Shown piece by piece: positions 54,662 to 62,175 of a stretch of 64,000 nt of DNA. This stretch comes from JAOAPG01 sp963791575 (lineage in GTDB: Bacteria; Acidobacteriota; Terriglobia; Terriglobales; Acidobacteriaceae). A program made the position numbers and the translations under genes. Each line of letters starts with the position of its first letter. Within the stretch, counting starts at the first letter, position 1. The notes under the pieces are model-generated. The model was not told the DNA's origin. It saw only the letters and a list, made by a program, of their open reading frames with translations, and ran no database searches. The DNA lies in assembly GCA_963791575.1 (NCBI GenBank), contig CAWBSY010000008.1:248001-312000 (forward strand). Reading direction: 5' to 3'.

Positions 54662-56017
54662 TTAGCTTGCAGGGGCGGAGGTGACCGGAGTTGTCAGTTT
54701 GTGAATAGGTCCAACTTCTACTTCAATAGGAGAATTGCGCTGAAAGACAACATCGCGACCATGAGCTAGAAATCTGGAATACACCATACGTCCAGTTCCT
54801 ATCAATCCAATTACCCCGCCCACAGTTCTTGAACCTGTACCGATTGCAATAACTCGCGTGATTAACCCGAAGCCGTTGCTGGAAACGCCGATCTTGCCTG
54901 CTCCTCCGTCCCCGTCGGTTAACGTCGAAGCGGCTATTAGCCCAAGTGCCAAGGGCATCGCCAGACCCTTGTTGGTGTTAGGTTCGACACCGCCTTCCGA
55001 ATCAAGTTTCAGGCTTTGATTTCTGGATCCGTCCACCGCGGTTGGAACACCTGATACTTGCTGCTGAGCACCTTGAGGAAAATCGACTTGGTTGAAGGTG
55101 AACCGTAACGCGCCATCTTTGCCCCATCCCTTCGCAGGGCGAGCACGAAGCACCCTCCCCTTTAGCAGCGCTCCTTGTGGGACTTCAATTTGGCCCTGTT
55201 TATTGATCAATGGCTGAGTTACCCTGGCGACGACCGCATCATTCTGCTTTGCGTTCTTTGAGCTGAGTTCGTACTCCAAACGCGCGTGCAGCACCACAGG
55301 CCGTTTTAGTTTGTCAGCTTGTTTCTTTTCAGACGGACTTTCCACGGCCGTCGTAGCTGCCGAGACGTTCGGGGTCAAGAGGTCCGTATTGTGCGGAATT
55401 GCTGGAACTCCACGAAGTGCGATGTCGTACTGAACTCCGGCGTCGATAGTTTCAGGATGCCATGGTAGTTGCGAGAACACATATTTTTTCAAACGATCGA
55501 CTTTGCCCGGCCCAGTGATGGAATTCAAGGTTTGATTCTTTTGATCTGCCGCGCTCGCCCACAGACGGCCGAAAATCGAAGGGTGCTTGGAGCTGGAACT
55601 ATAGAATCGCACCACTGCACTGCTCTGCTGTGCGGGAGCCGCGTCAATCGCAACGGAGCATCCGTTCGCCATCCTGACGCTTTCGAACTTTATCTGGGAT
55701 TCATGGAGAGGCGTGAAATCACCATGCGACATCGCATCGATGCGCTTGCCTTTTATTACCGGAGTGACATCGATAATCTTGCCGGTAATGGCGGTCCCAG
55801 CAGGCAATACGAGGGCGTCCGCTTTGTAAAGAGGCTCTACCGTGTGAGCGTGCACTGGCGCACCGCGTTTCACCTTCGCCGGAGAATCCAGCTCCACTCG
55901 GACAATCGAGCTGGCGGGGGAAGGTACTGGTTCAGGTTGCTGGGCGTAACCGGGCGCAACCACGATTACCAACATCGACATTGAGGACAAATAGGAAAAG
56001 CGGGGGAAACAACGCAT
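54662..56017 (-). CDS. Secreted hypothetical protein (acidobacterial type)
   Basis: About 451 residues from the ATG at 56017, where a signal peptide begins (FSYLSSMSMLVIVVAPGYAQQ). The protein has repeated strand-rich blocks: VRVELDSPAKVKRGAPVHAHTVEPLYKADALVLPAGTAITGKI and ARLEYELSSKNAKQNDAVVARVTQPLINKQGQIEVPQGALLKGRV, an internal duplication of about 50 residues. It ends with Gly-rich segments that could enter a membrane. I recognise no named family; VirB10/TrbI-like 'cost of insertion' motifs (LPAGTAITGKI) are similar in pattern. Upstream residues to 56173 overlap the next gene and are probably not translated. Confidence 0.7.
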   Translation of the reverse strand: MRCFPRFSYLSSMSMLVIVVAPGYAQQPEPVPSPASSIVRVELDSPAKVKRGAPVHAHTVEPLYKADALVLPAGTAITGKIIDVTPVIKGKRIDAMSHGDFTPLHESQIKFESVRMANGCSVAIDAAPAQQSSAVVRFYSSSSKHPSIFGRLWASAADQKNQTLNSITGPGKVDRLKKYVFSQLPWHPETIDAGVQYDIALRGVPAIPHNTDLLTPNVSAATTAVESPSEKKQADKLKRPVVLHARLEYELSSKNAKQNDAVVARVTQPLINKQGQIEVPQGALLKGRVLRARPAKGWGKDGALRFTFNQVDFPQGAQQQVSGVPTAVDGSRNQSLKLDSEGGVEPNTNKGLAMPLALGLIAASTLTDGDGGAGKIGVSSNGFGLITRVIAIGTGSRTVGGVIGLIGTGRMVYSRFLAHGRDVVFQRNSPIEVEVGPIHKLTTPVTSAPAS

Positions 56018-56085
56018 GGCATCATCCAGGGAAGATTTTCCACATTCTAAACTACTGGGAACGGTCCAATCTACAGAGTGGCGAC

Positions 56086-56832
56086 TTACTGGCCAAATAA
56101 TTTTGTTCGAACGTCCGGCCAGAACTCTTTCATGATATTGAAAAAAGCGTCCAAGCCGACCTGCTGGCCCCATTTGTCGGCGGTGTTTCCGAAAGATCGA
56201 TCTGAGGCGGGGTAATAGAGAGTGGAAATGCCCGCCGCCACTGCGTTTCCGCCAAGTTCGGAGGTATTAAAGTGATTCCGTCCGTCGTCGCCTCTTGTGA
56301 TTACCTCGCGGCTGATCGCATAACCTGTTCTGTTCCAGAAGCCGCCCGTGGATTTCACAAAGTATCGCGGATCTTGATGAAGCGCGATTGGGAATAACGC
56401 TTCTGTCATCATGTTGCCAATCGCTTGGTCTGCGAACGCCGCCCCGTAATACTTGCCCACTGCGGAGGCCCCGTGTCCGAAACCAGGATACTGCCTTTGA
56501 GCCAAAGACATACCTGCGAATACTCCCGCCACGAGAAAAGCCGACGGATCGAAAGAATCATCGACTGCTACTTTAAATTTCGCATGAGATGTAAGAGGCT
56601 TGAACTCGGCTGAGCTTTCATCGGCCCGGTAGTTTGGAATGATCCAAAAGATATGGTTCGGACTGGGTTTGTGTTTCTGGCCATTATTCTCAGGATTCGT
56701 TTGCTTTGGTTGGTTCTGCGGTTGTGGAGTATCGGGCAGCCCAGTTTGTTGAGATAAAGCTAGCTGGGAGAGTAAAACGAGTATGGAACAGACACGAATG
56801 CTGCCGCGGGTGAGTAAGTCTGCTACATGCAT
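56086..56832 (-). CDS. Secreted hypothetical protein (acidobacterial type)
   Basis: 248 residues. Signal peptide (SIRVCSILVLLSQLALSQQ), then a Pro/Asn/Gln-rich linker and a domain with HIFWIIPNYRADES, KFKVAVDDSFDP, GFGHGASAVGKYYGAAFADQAIGNMMTEALFPIALHQDPRYF and GGNAVAAGISTLYYPASDRSFGN. I recall this combination as a conserved acidobacterial exported family without known function. The last 80 residues look amphipathic and may associate with the outer membrane. It precedes the previous gene by 69 bp, so they may be one transcript. Confidence 0.72.
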   Translation of the reverse strand: MHVADLLTRGSIRVCSILVLLSQLALSQQTGLPDTPQPQNQPKQTNPENNGQKHKPSPNHIFWIIPNYRADESSAEFKPLTSHAKFKVAVDDSFDPSAFLVAGVFAGMSLAQRQYPGFGHGASAVGKYYGAAFADQAIGNMMTEALFPIALHQDPRYFVKSTGGFWNRTGYAISREVITRGDDGRNHFNTSELGGNAVAAGISTLYYPASDRSFGNTADKWGQQVGLDAFFNIMKEFWPDVRTKLFGQ

Positions 56833-56954
56833 TATGAAGTGATGCTCCAGCAGCTCTCATAGTTGCACTATCAGTTCATGCATGACGCAAGTTCCTCTAC
56901 AGAATTCCCGGAGTGAGTAACGTCGGTTCGCCGAGGGGCTAATCATTCGAAGCG

Positions 56955-57347
56955 CTAAATCATTAAGGATGAGCCGAAGAGGCTGTACAACAATATCGTC
57001 AATACGATTAGTGTGAAGGCAACATACATCCAGTCTTTTTCCGCAGCAAAGCCAAATATAGAGAATGCCACTCTCGCTACTGGTGTTGCGATCAGGAGAA
57101 GCAGTCCTAATTGGATAATTCCACGGCCCCGCAATGCAAAAGCATAGTGCAATATCCCGGTGACGCTTCTGAGTTCACTGGGCTCGCCGTGGAATACTCG
57201 ATAATTGGCAGGTGAATCTCCGTGCCTGGCTAAGTAGATTACTCCGCCGCATAGCACTACGAACGCAGATAGCAGTACGCCAGCGCGCAACAAATTGCCG
57301 ATTATTTCTTCCACTCGTTGGTCGTTCCATGGCTGACTTGATGCCAT
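56955..57347 (-). CDS. DUF1634 membrane protein
   Basis: 130 residues with three membrane helices (VLLSAFVVLCGGVIYLA, GIIQLGLLLLIATPVARVAFSIFGF, WMYVAFTLIVLTILLYSLFG). The combination matches DUF1634. Its genes are usually beside TauE/SafE permeases, as here; the start overlaps the permease stop by one base. It probably helps or completes the permease. Confidence 0.88.
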   Translation of the reverse strand: MASSQPWNDQRVEEIIGNLLRAGVLLSAFVVLCGGVIYLARHGDSPANYRVFHGEPSELRSVTGILHYAFALRGRGIIQLGLLLLIATPVARVAFSIFGFAAEKDWMYVAFTLIVLTILLYSLFGSSLMI

Positions 57348-58183
57348 CAGATCCTCCCCGCGATCCCTTTATAGATCATCTGCAGCGCGAGTAAAACAAT
57401 CACAATGCTGAATACGAGCCGCAGCCACTTGGTTTCTGCTTTGACCAAAATGCGCGTGCCAATTAACGAACCCACCAGAACCCCGAGCATAACTGGCATC
57501 GCGAGTCCAGGATCGATGTAGCCCCGGCTGAGATAAACGCCCGCACTCGCCGCGGCCGTCACACCGATCATGAAGTTGCTGGTGGTGGTCGAGACTTTGA
57601 AGGGAATCTTCATGGCTTGATCCATGGCTAGGACCTTCACTGCTCCCGATCCGATTCCCAATAATCCGGACAGAGTGCCCGCCCCAAACATAAGTCCAAA
57701 TCCAGCAGGGACGCGGTAGACGTTGTAATGGCGAATGCCTGTAGTTGTTGGGAAGCTGCCGTTCATGCGCAGTTTGGTCGCTAAAGGATCCGGCGGGTCT
57801 TCGGTTTCAGACCGGGATCTTGTCCGCCGCGAAATATATGCGGAATAAAGCAGCACCGATCCAAAGATGATTGCGATAGCGCTGCTTGAGACTTTCGCGG
57901 TGAGATATGCACCTAGGAGAGCGCCAAGAGTTGTGGCAATTTCAAGAAACATGCCGATGCGAATGTTGGAGAATCCTTCTTTAACGTAGGCCGCCGCCGC
58001 GCCAGACGACGTGGCTATGACCGAGACTAAAGAGGCTCCAATTGCGTATCGAAGGTCCACCTTAAAGAAAATGGTCAGCAGGGGGACCAGCACAACTCCG
58101 CCTCCCAGCCCTGTCAAGGATCCCAAAAGGCCAGCCAGCAGCGATCCCAACGAGACTAGTAGCGTGAATTCCAGAACGGTCAT
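57347..58183 (-). CDS. TSUP-family (TauE/SafE) sulfite/anion permease
   Basis: 278 residues with about eight membrane helices in two halves. The first half has the family motif GSLTGLGGGVVLVPLLTIFF, and the second GLLGIGSGAVKVLAMD, each the Gly-rich reentrant loop of TSUP. Members export sulfite, sulfoacetate or taurine or move other anions. A loop of about 40 polar residues separates the halves. It is coupled to the DUF1634 gene. Confidence 0.92.
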   Translation of the reverse strand: MTVLEFTLLVSLGSLLAGLLGSLTGLGGGVVLVPLLTIFFKVDLRYAIGASLVSVIATSSGAAAAYVKEGFSNIRIGMFLEIATTLGALLGAYLTAKVSSSAIAIIFGSVLLYSAYISRRTRSRSETEDPPDPLATKLRMNGSFPTTTGIRHYNVYRVPAGFGLMFGAGTLSGLLGIGSGAVKVLAMDQAMKIPFKVSTTTSNFMIGVTAAASAGVYLSRGYIDPGLAMPVMLGVLVGSLIGTRILVKAETKWLRLVFSIVIVLLALQMIYKGIAGRI

Positions 58184-58301
58184 TCAATACCTACTTACCA
58201 GTGTGCCATACCGTGAATATTTATTGGAGCAGATGACGCTAAACCATCAAGTCGCAACTTCGCTTCAGTATTAAGCGGAGAATGAAAAGCACTGGAACTA
58301 A

Positions 58302-59907
58302 ATGCAGCTTACGGCGACAATGAAGGTCATGAGCTCTGCTGTCGCCATTGCCCTACCCAAGCCAGTTCAGGAGAAACCTGTTCGAAAAAAGACGGGCCTT
58401 GCTCTTTGGATGGCGCGTGTCCTCGAAGAGTGCGATCGCGCCAGCGTGGGTTTTGAAGCGGATCCAGTGCATGACCTGCGGGTCGCGCTGCGTCGATGTC
58501 GTTCGCTTGCCGACGGCCTTATGGTCATGGATCCTGACCCTGAGTGGAAGCGAATGAAGAAAGCGGGAAAGCGGCTGTTCAGCGACTAGGAGATTTGCGC
58601 GATGTGCAAGTCATGGAAGAGTGGGTTCAGCGACTCGCTCCGCCAATGACGTGGAAGCTCAAGTTCTGCTGCGAAGCTTTTCCGGATCGGGAGATGCAGC
58701 TCAAACAAGAGGCCGCCAAAGCTCTGCAAGAATTTGATCGTAAGCAGTGGGGAAAGTGGAGCACAACATTACCACGGCGTGGAGCGAAGTTGCGTCCCGG
58801 AACAATTCTGTTCAAACACCTTGCGCTGGAACGATGGAACGCTGCCTATGATTTACACCGGCTCGCATTGCGGAATCGTTCAAAAGTTGCGTTCCACAGT
58901 TTACGTATTGGGCTGAAGCGCTTTCGCTACATTGTCGAGAATTTTCTTCCCGAGCAGCATGCAGCATGGAAGGACGATCTTAAACAGTTGCAAGACTTAT
59001 TGGGCGAAGTCCATGATCTCGACGTTCTATGGGCGGCCGCTTTGCAGGCGAATGCATTTTCTGATATTGAATCACGAACACGCTGGCAGAAAAGGATTGC
59101 CAATGAGCGAGGGGGCGGATTGCTAAATATCGTGCGAAAATGTCGGGAAAAAATTCGCTGTGGCAACTGTGGCGCGCTGCGTTGCCACAAGGCGAGCAGA
59201 TTGAATCAGCTGCATTACGTCGACTGAAGTTATGGGCATCTTTTCTCGATCCCGATTTCAAGCACTCGGAGAATGTGGCGAAACTTGCCCTCCAGCTTTA
59301 TGACGGGCTGTCGAGCAACGGACGATTCAATTCGCTGGAACATTCCGACGAGCGCGTCGTCTTGCAGATCGCAGCATTAGCACACGACGTTGGCCGCTCA
59401 GGAGGCAGGAAGAATTCGCATAAGGCAAGTTCTAAATTAATTCGCGGTTGGGCGCCGCCACTGGGACTTAACGAAGACACACTGAGAATGGCTGCCGTGG
59501 TGGCGCGATACCATGCTGGCCCCCTTCCTCGTACCGGTCAAAAAACTCTGCTTGGTTTGATTCAAAGTCAGCGTCAAACTGTGAACCGACTTGCCGGAAT
59601 TCTTCGTTTGGCTGAGTCATTCGATGCCGATCATAGCGGCAGAATTCCCAGTTTGTCTGTACAGGAACATAAAGGATTTGTTCTGATCATCGCGGAAGGC
59701 TATACGGCGCGGGATCCGCTTGCAGAAAGAATTGCCGCCGCGCGCCATCTGCTCGAAACGGTTTTGCGTTGTCCGGTGCTGGTTAAGCCTCTGGTCGTGA
59801 AACGAGCGAAAGTGACAATGGCCCGCAATCCTAAAGCAATGACGGTGGCAAAAACCCCAAAGCTAGAAACTCTTACGTTACTCCCATCCCCAGGAAGTCT
59901 GGCGTAG
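58302..59907 (+). CDS. CHAD domain - HD domain fusion, two frame breaks
   Basis: About 530 residues after repair. The CHAD part (about 30-280) shows VHDLRVALRRCRSLADGL, LGDLRDVQVMEEWVQRL, FHSLRIGLKRFRYIVENFLP and LQDLLGEVHDLDVLWAA, with many His and basic residues that bind polyphosphate. The HD part (about 290-500) has DPDFKHSENVAKLALQLYDGL, IAALAHDVGRSGGRKNSHKASSKLI (HD) and ARYHAGPLP, as in Ppx/GppA C-terminal or HD phosphohydrolases. Breaks are near 58580-58585 and at the A6 run near 59152-59157; seven A would restore the frame. The fusion suggests polyphosphate or nucleotide signalling. Confidence 0.83.
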
Positions 59908-59919
59908 TTTCAATTCATC

Positions 59920-60531
59920 ATGACTCATGCTCAACTGGTGCAAAAGGCAGTGGAGTGGCTGCGCCGCTACCGCTGCGGAGTGGTGCTTTCCGAGCAAGCC
60001 TGTATAAGCGGTGAAATGCCAGATGCGATCGGTTGGAAGAAGGCATGTCATTCCGTCGTCGTGGAGTGCAAAGTCTCGCGTAGTGACTTTCTGGCGGACC
60101 GCGGCAAACCGTCGCGGCAGCGCCCGGATACCGGTCTGGGCTGCGAGCGGTTTTATCTAATTCCTGCTGGATTGGCATGCGCCAAGGAGCTGCCTGCCGG
60201 TTGGGGGCTTCTGGAATACCGCAATCGTAAAGTTAGTTTGATCCAGCGTTCGGCGAAGAACTTTCGTTCCGATGCAGGGTTCAAGTATGAGATGAACCTT
60301 TTGCTGGCCAGTCTGCGCCGGGTGGAGATTCGTATCGAGCCGCAGACTATCACTGAATTTCTGAAATGGAAGAACCGCATGGCGGAGTACAACCGCGGCA
60401 TTCTGCCCGGAGGCATTCAGCCTGCCGAGGAAGAAGCGAATTTCTTTCTGGATTCTCGGGATTCTTCAATCATGGATTCCGAAATTCTGGAATTGGAGAT
60501 TGATCCGAAAATTGGGCTGGCAACTGGTTGA
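59920..60531 (+). CDS. PD-(D/E)XK nuclease-like protein (MmcB-like)
   Basis: 203 residues. GEMPDAIGWKKACHSVVVECKVSRSDFLADRGKPSRQ shows PD...ECK, the catalytic core of PD-(D/E)XK enzymes, and the RSDFLAD segment resembles MmcB-type DNA-repair proteins. ERFYLIPAGLACAKELPAGWGLLEY follows. The acidic C-terminal half is unassigned. It starts 12 bp after the CHAD-HD gene and may be co-transcribed. Nuclease activity is a guess from the motif. Confidence 0.75.
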   Translation: MTHAQLVQKAVEWLRRYRCGVVLSEQACISGEMPDAIGWKKACHSVVVECKVSRSDFLADRGKPSRQRPDTGLGCERFYLIPAGLACAKELPAGWGLLEYRNRKVSLIQRSAKNFRSDAGFKYEMNLLLASLRRVEIRIEPQTITEFLKWKNRMAEYNRGILPGGIQPAEEEANFFLDSRDSSIMDSEILELEIDPKIGLATG

Positions 60532-60560
60532 GAGACTTAGAGATTGCTCTGGAGGCGTTC

Positions 60561-61115
60561 GTGAAACGAGGAATACTAGCTGGCTTGGTCCTGTGCTGTG
60601 CGTTGGCGATCTCGGCTGTCGCGCAGGACGATAGCGGAACAGATCAGTCGGCAAAGCAGTCGGGGATCAGTGCAGGCGGAAACTGGCTTGAGTTCGATAA
60701 GAAAGATCCGATGACCGACGCGAAGAGGGTACGATTTGAGATCGAAGCCGATAATTTTCTACATAACAGCGGCTACTACAAACCGAAGATAGAGATCTTC
60801 TGCAAAGACAACGGTGAATTCTCAGCGGCCCAGTTCGACCCCAATGTGAAAATCGGTCCACCCAACCGGCCAGGTTTCTGGGGACAACCGCAGTTGGAAG
60901 TGCGTGTCCGTGCCGACGACAAACACAGCAATCATGGATGGAATTGGATCAATGGCCGATTCCTTTCCATGGACAAAGGAAGCACTCGCGAGCTGGTACA
61001 TGCGAAAGTGTTCAAAATAGAATTCCGGAGCTTGAACGGTCCAGAGATTGCAAACTTCACGCCGGACGGCCTCGAGATTGATCGATTTCGCAAAGCGTGT
61101 GGACTAAAAGATTAG
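60561..61115 (+). CDS. Secreted hypothetical protein
   Basis: 184 residues from the GTG at 60561, which has GGAGG six bases before it and begins a signal peptide (GILAGLVLCCALAISAVAQ). An ATG-like start 33 bp upstream overlaps the previous gene but lacks a ribosome-binding site. The mature part is beta-rich: GNWLEFDKKDPMTDAKRVRFEIEAD, KIEIFCKDNGEF, QPQLEVRVRADDKHSNHGWNW and VFKIEFRSLNG. No named family is recognised. Confidence 0.7.
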   Translation: MKRGILAGLVLCCALAISAVAQDDSGTDQSAKQSGISAGGNWLEFDKKDPMTDAKRVRFEIEADNFLHNSGYYKPKIEIFCKDNGEFSAAQFDPNVKIGPPNRPGFWGQPQLEVRVRADDKHSNHGWNWINGRFLSMDKGSTRELVHAKVFKIEFRSLNGPEIANFTPDGLEIDRFRKACGLKD

Positions 61116-61129
61116 GGGCCGGGCTAGCG

Positions 61130-61729
61130 CTACAACTCGCGACGGCCTTCCATGGCTTTGAGCATCGTAATCTCATCGGCATATTCAATATCGCTGCCCA
61201 CCGGAATTCCCATGGCGATACGCGTGACCTTCAGTCCGGCTCGGCGCAACTGTCCTGAAAGATAAGTTGCCGTGGCTTCGCCTTCTACAGTGGGATTGGT
61301 TGCGATGATGACTTCATCCACCTGATTGGCATCGACCCGCCGCATTAGATTTGAAATTCGCAGTTGTTCCGGTCCCACACCATGCAGCGGAGAAATCGAG
61401 CCGTGCAGAACGTGGTAAACACCGTTGAAATGTTTCGTCTTTTCTATTGACGCTATATTTGTCGGTTCCTCGACGACGCAGACGAGCCGCTGATTGCGAG
61501 TGGCACTGCTGCAGTAGACACAAGGATCCACATCGGTAATGTTGTTGCAAGTCGAACATAGCCGCAGATTGGCCTTCACGTCGCGGACTGCAATTGCCAA
61601 AAGCTCGGCATCCTCATCGCTTGAACGTAGAATGTGGAACGCCAGCCGTTGTGCGGTTTTGCTGCCGATTCCTGGCAGTTTCTTCAGTTCTTCAATCAGC
61701 CGCGCCATCGGCTCAGCAAAACGACTCAT
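61130..61729 (-). CDS. recR: Recombination protein RecR
   Basis: About 199 residues. RecR works with RecF and RecO to load RecA on gapped DNA. The helix-hairpin-helix is LKKLPGIGSKTAQRLAFHIL, and the zinc finger is CSTCNNITDVDPCVYC with four Cys. The Toprim domain runs VCVVEEPTNIASIEKT to VIIATNPTVEGEATATYL, and the C-terminal part is GLKVTRIAMGIPVGSDIEYADEITM. The ATG at 61729 is chosen over one 11 codons earlier because family proteins begin close to it. Order with ebfC and dnaX is canonical. Confidence 0.97.
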   Translation of the reverse strand: MSRFAEPMARLIEELKKLPGIGSKTAQRLAFHILRSSDEDAELLAIAVRDVKANLRLCSTCNNITDVDPCVYCSSATRNQRLVCVVEEPTNIASIEKTKHFNGVYHVLHGSISPLHGVGPEQLRISNLMRRVDANQVDEVIIATNPTVEGEATATYLSGQLRRAGLKVTRIAMGIPVGSDIEYADEITMLKAMEGRREL

Positions 61730-61824
61730 TAGTTTGAGGCTCCGGGAATACTCTGAATCCAAAGTTTCGGTTGAAGTTCTAGATCGTGAGAGTTGGGGGA
61801 GTGTTGTGATGATTCATTCGTTCG

Positions 61825-62130
61825 TTACATGCCCGGAATACCCATGCCGCCAAGCATTCCGCCCATAGTGGACTGCATCGCATCGTCCACTTTTCTTCCC
61901 GCTCCATTGATCGCGGCCGTAATCAAATCCTGAAGCATTTCGACGTCACCTTCTTTGACCGCTTCCGGATCGATTTTGATACTCACTACCTGCTTGCGGC
62001 CATCCATTTTCACCGTAACGGTGCCACCGCCCGAAGAGCCCTCGACCACGGTCTCTTCCATTTTCTTTTGCAGGACCTCATATTGCTTTTTCGCCTGCGA
62101 CATCAATTCTTGAATGTTAAAGCCGCCCAT
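61825..62130 (-). CDS. ebfC: YbaB/EbfC nucleoid-associated protein
   Basis: 101 residues. Small DNA-binding dimer. The family pattern is MSQAKKQYEVLQKKMEETVVEGSSGGGTVTVKMDGRKQVVSIKIDPEAV. A Met/Gly-rich C-terminus (STMGGMLGGMGIPGM) is typical. It sits between dnaX and recR, 95 bp from the recR start. Confidence 0.96.
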   Translation of the reverse strand: MGGFNIQELMSQAKKQYEVLQKKMEETVVEGSSGGGTVTVKMDGRKQVVSIKIDPEAVKEGDVEMLQDLITAAINGAGRKVDDAMQSTMGGMLGGMGIPGM

Positions 62131-62175
62131 TAGAAGCCTCTTGTCTCCTGTCTCAGACCTAACGCGCTACGCTGC

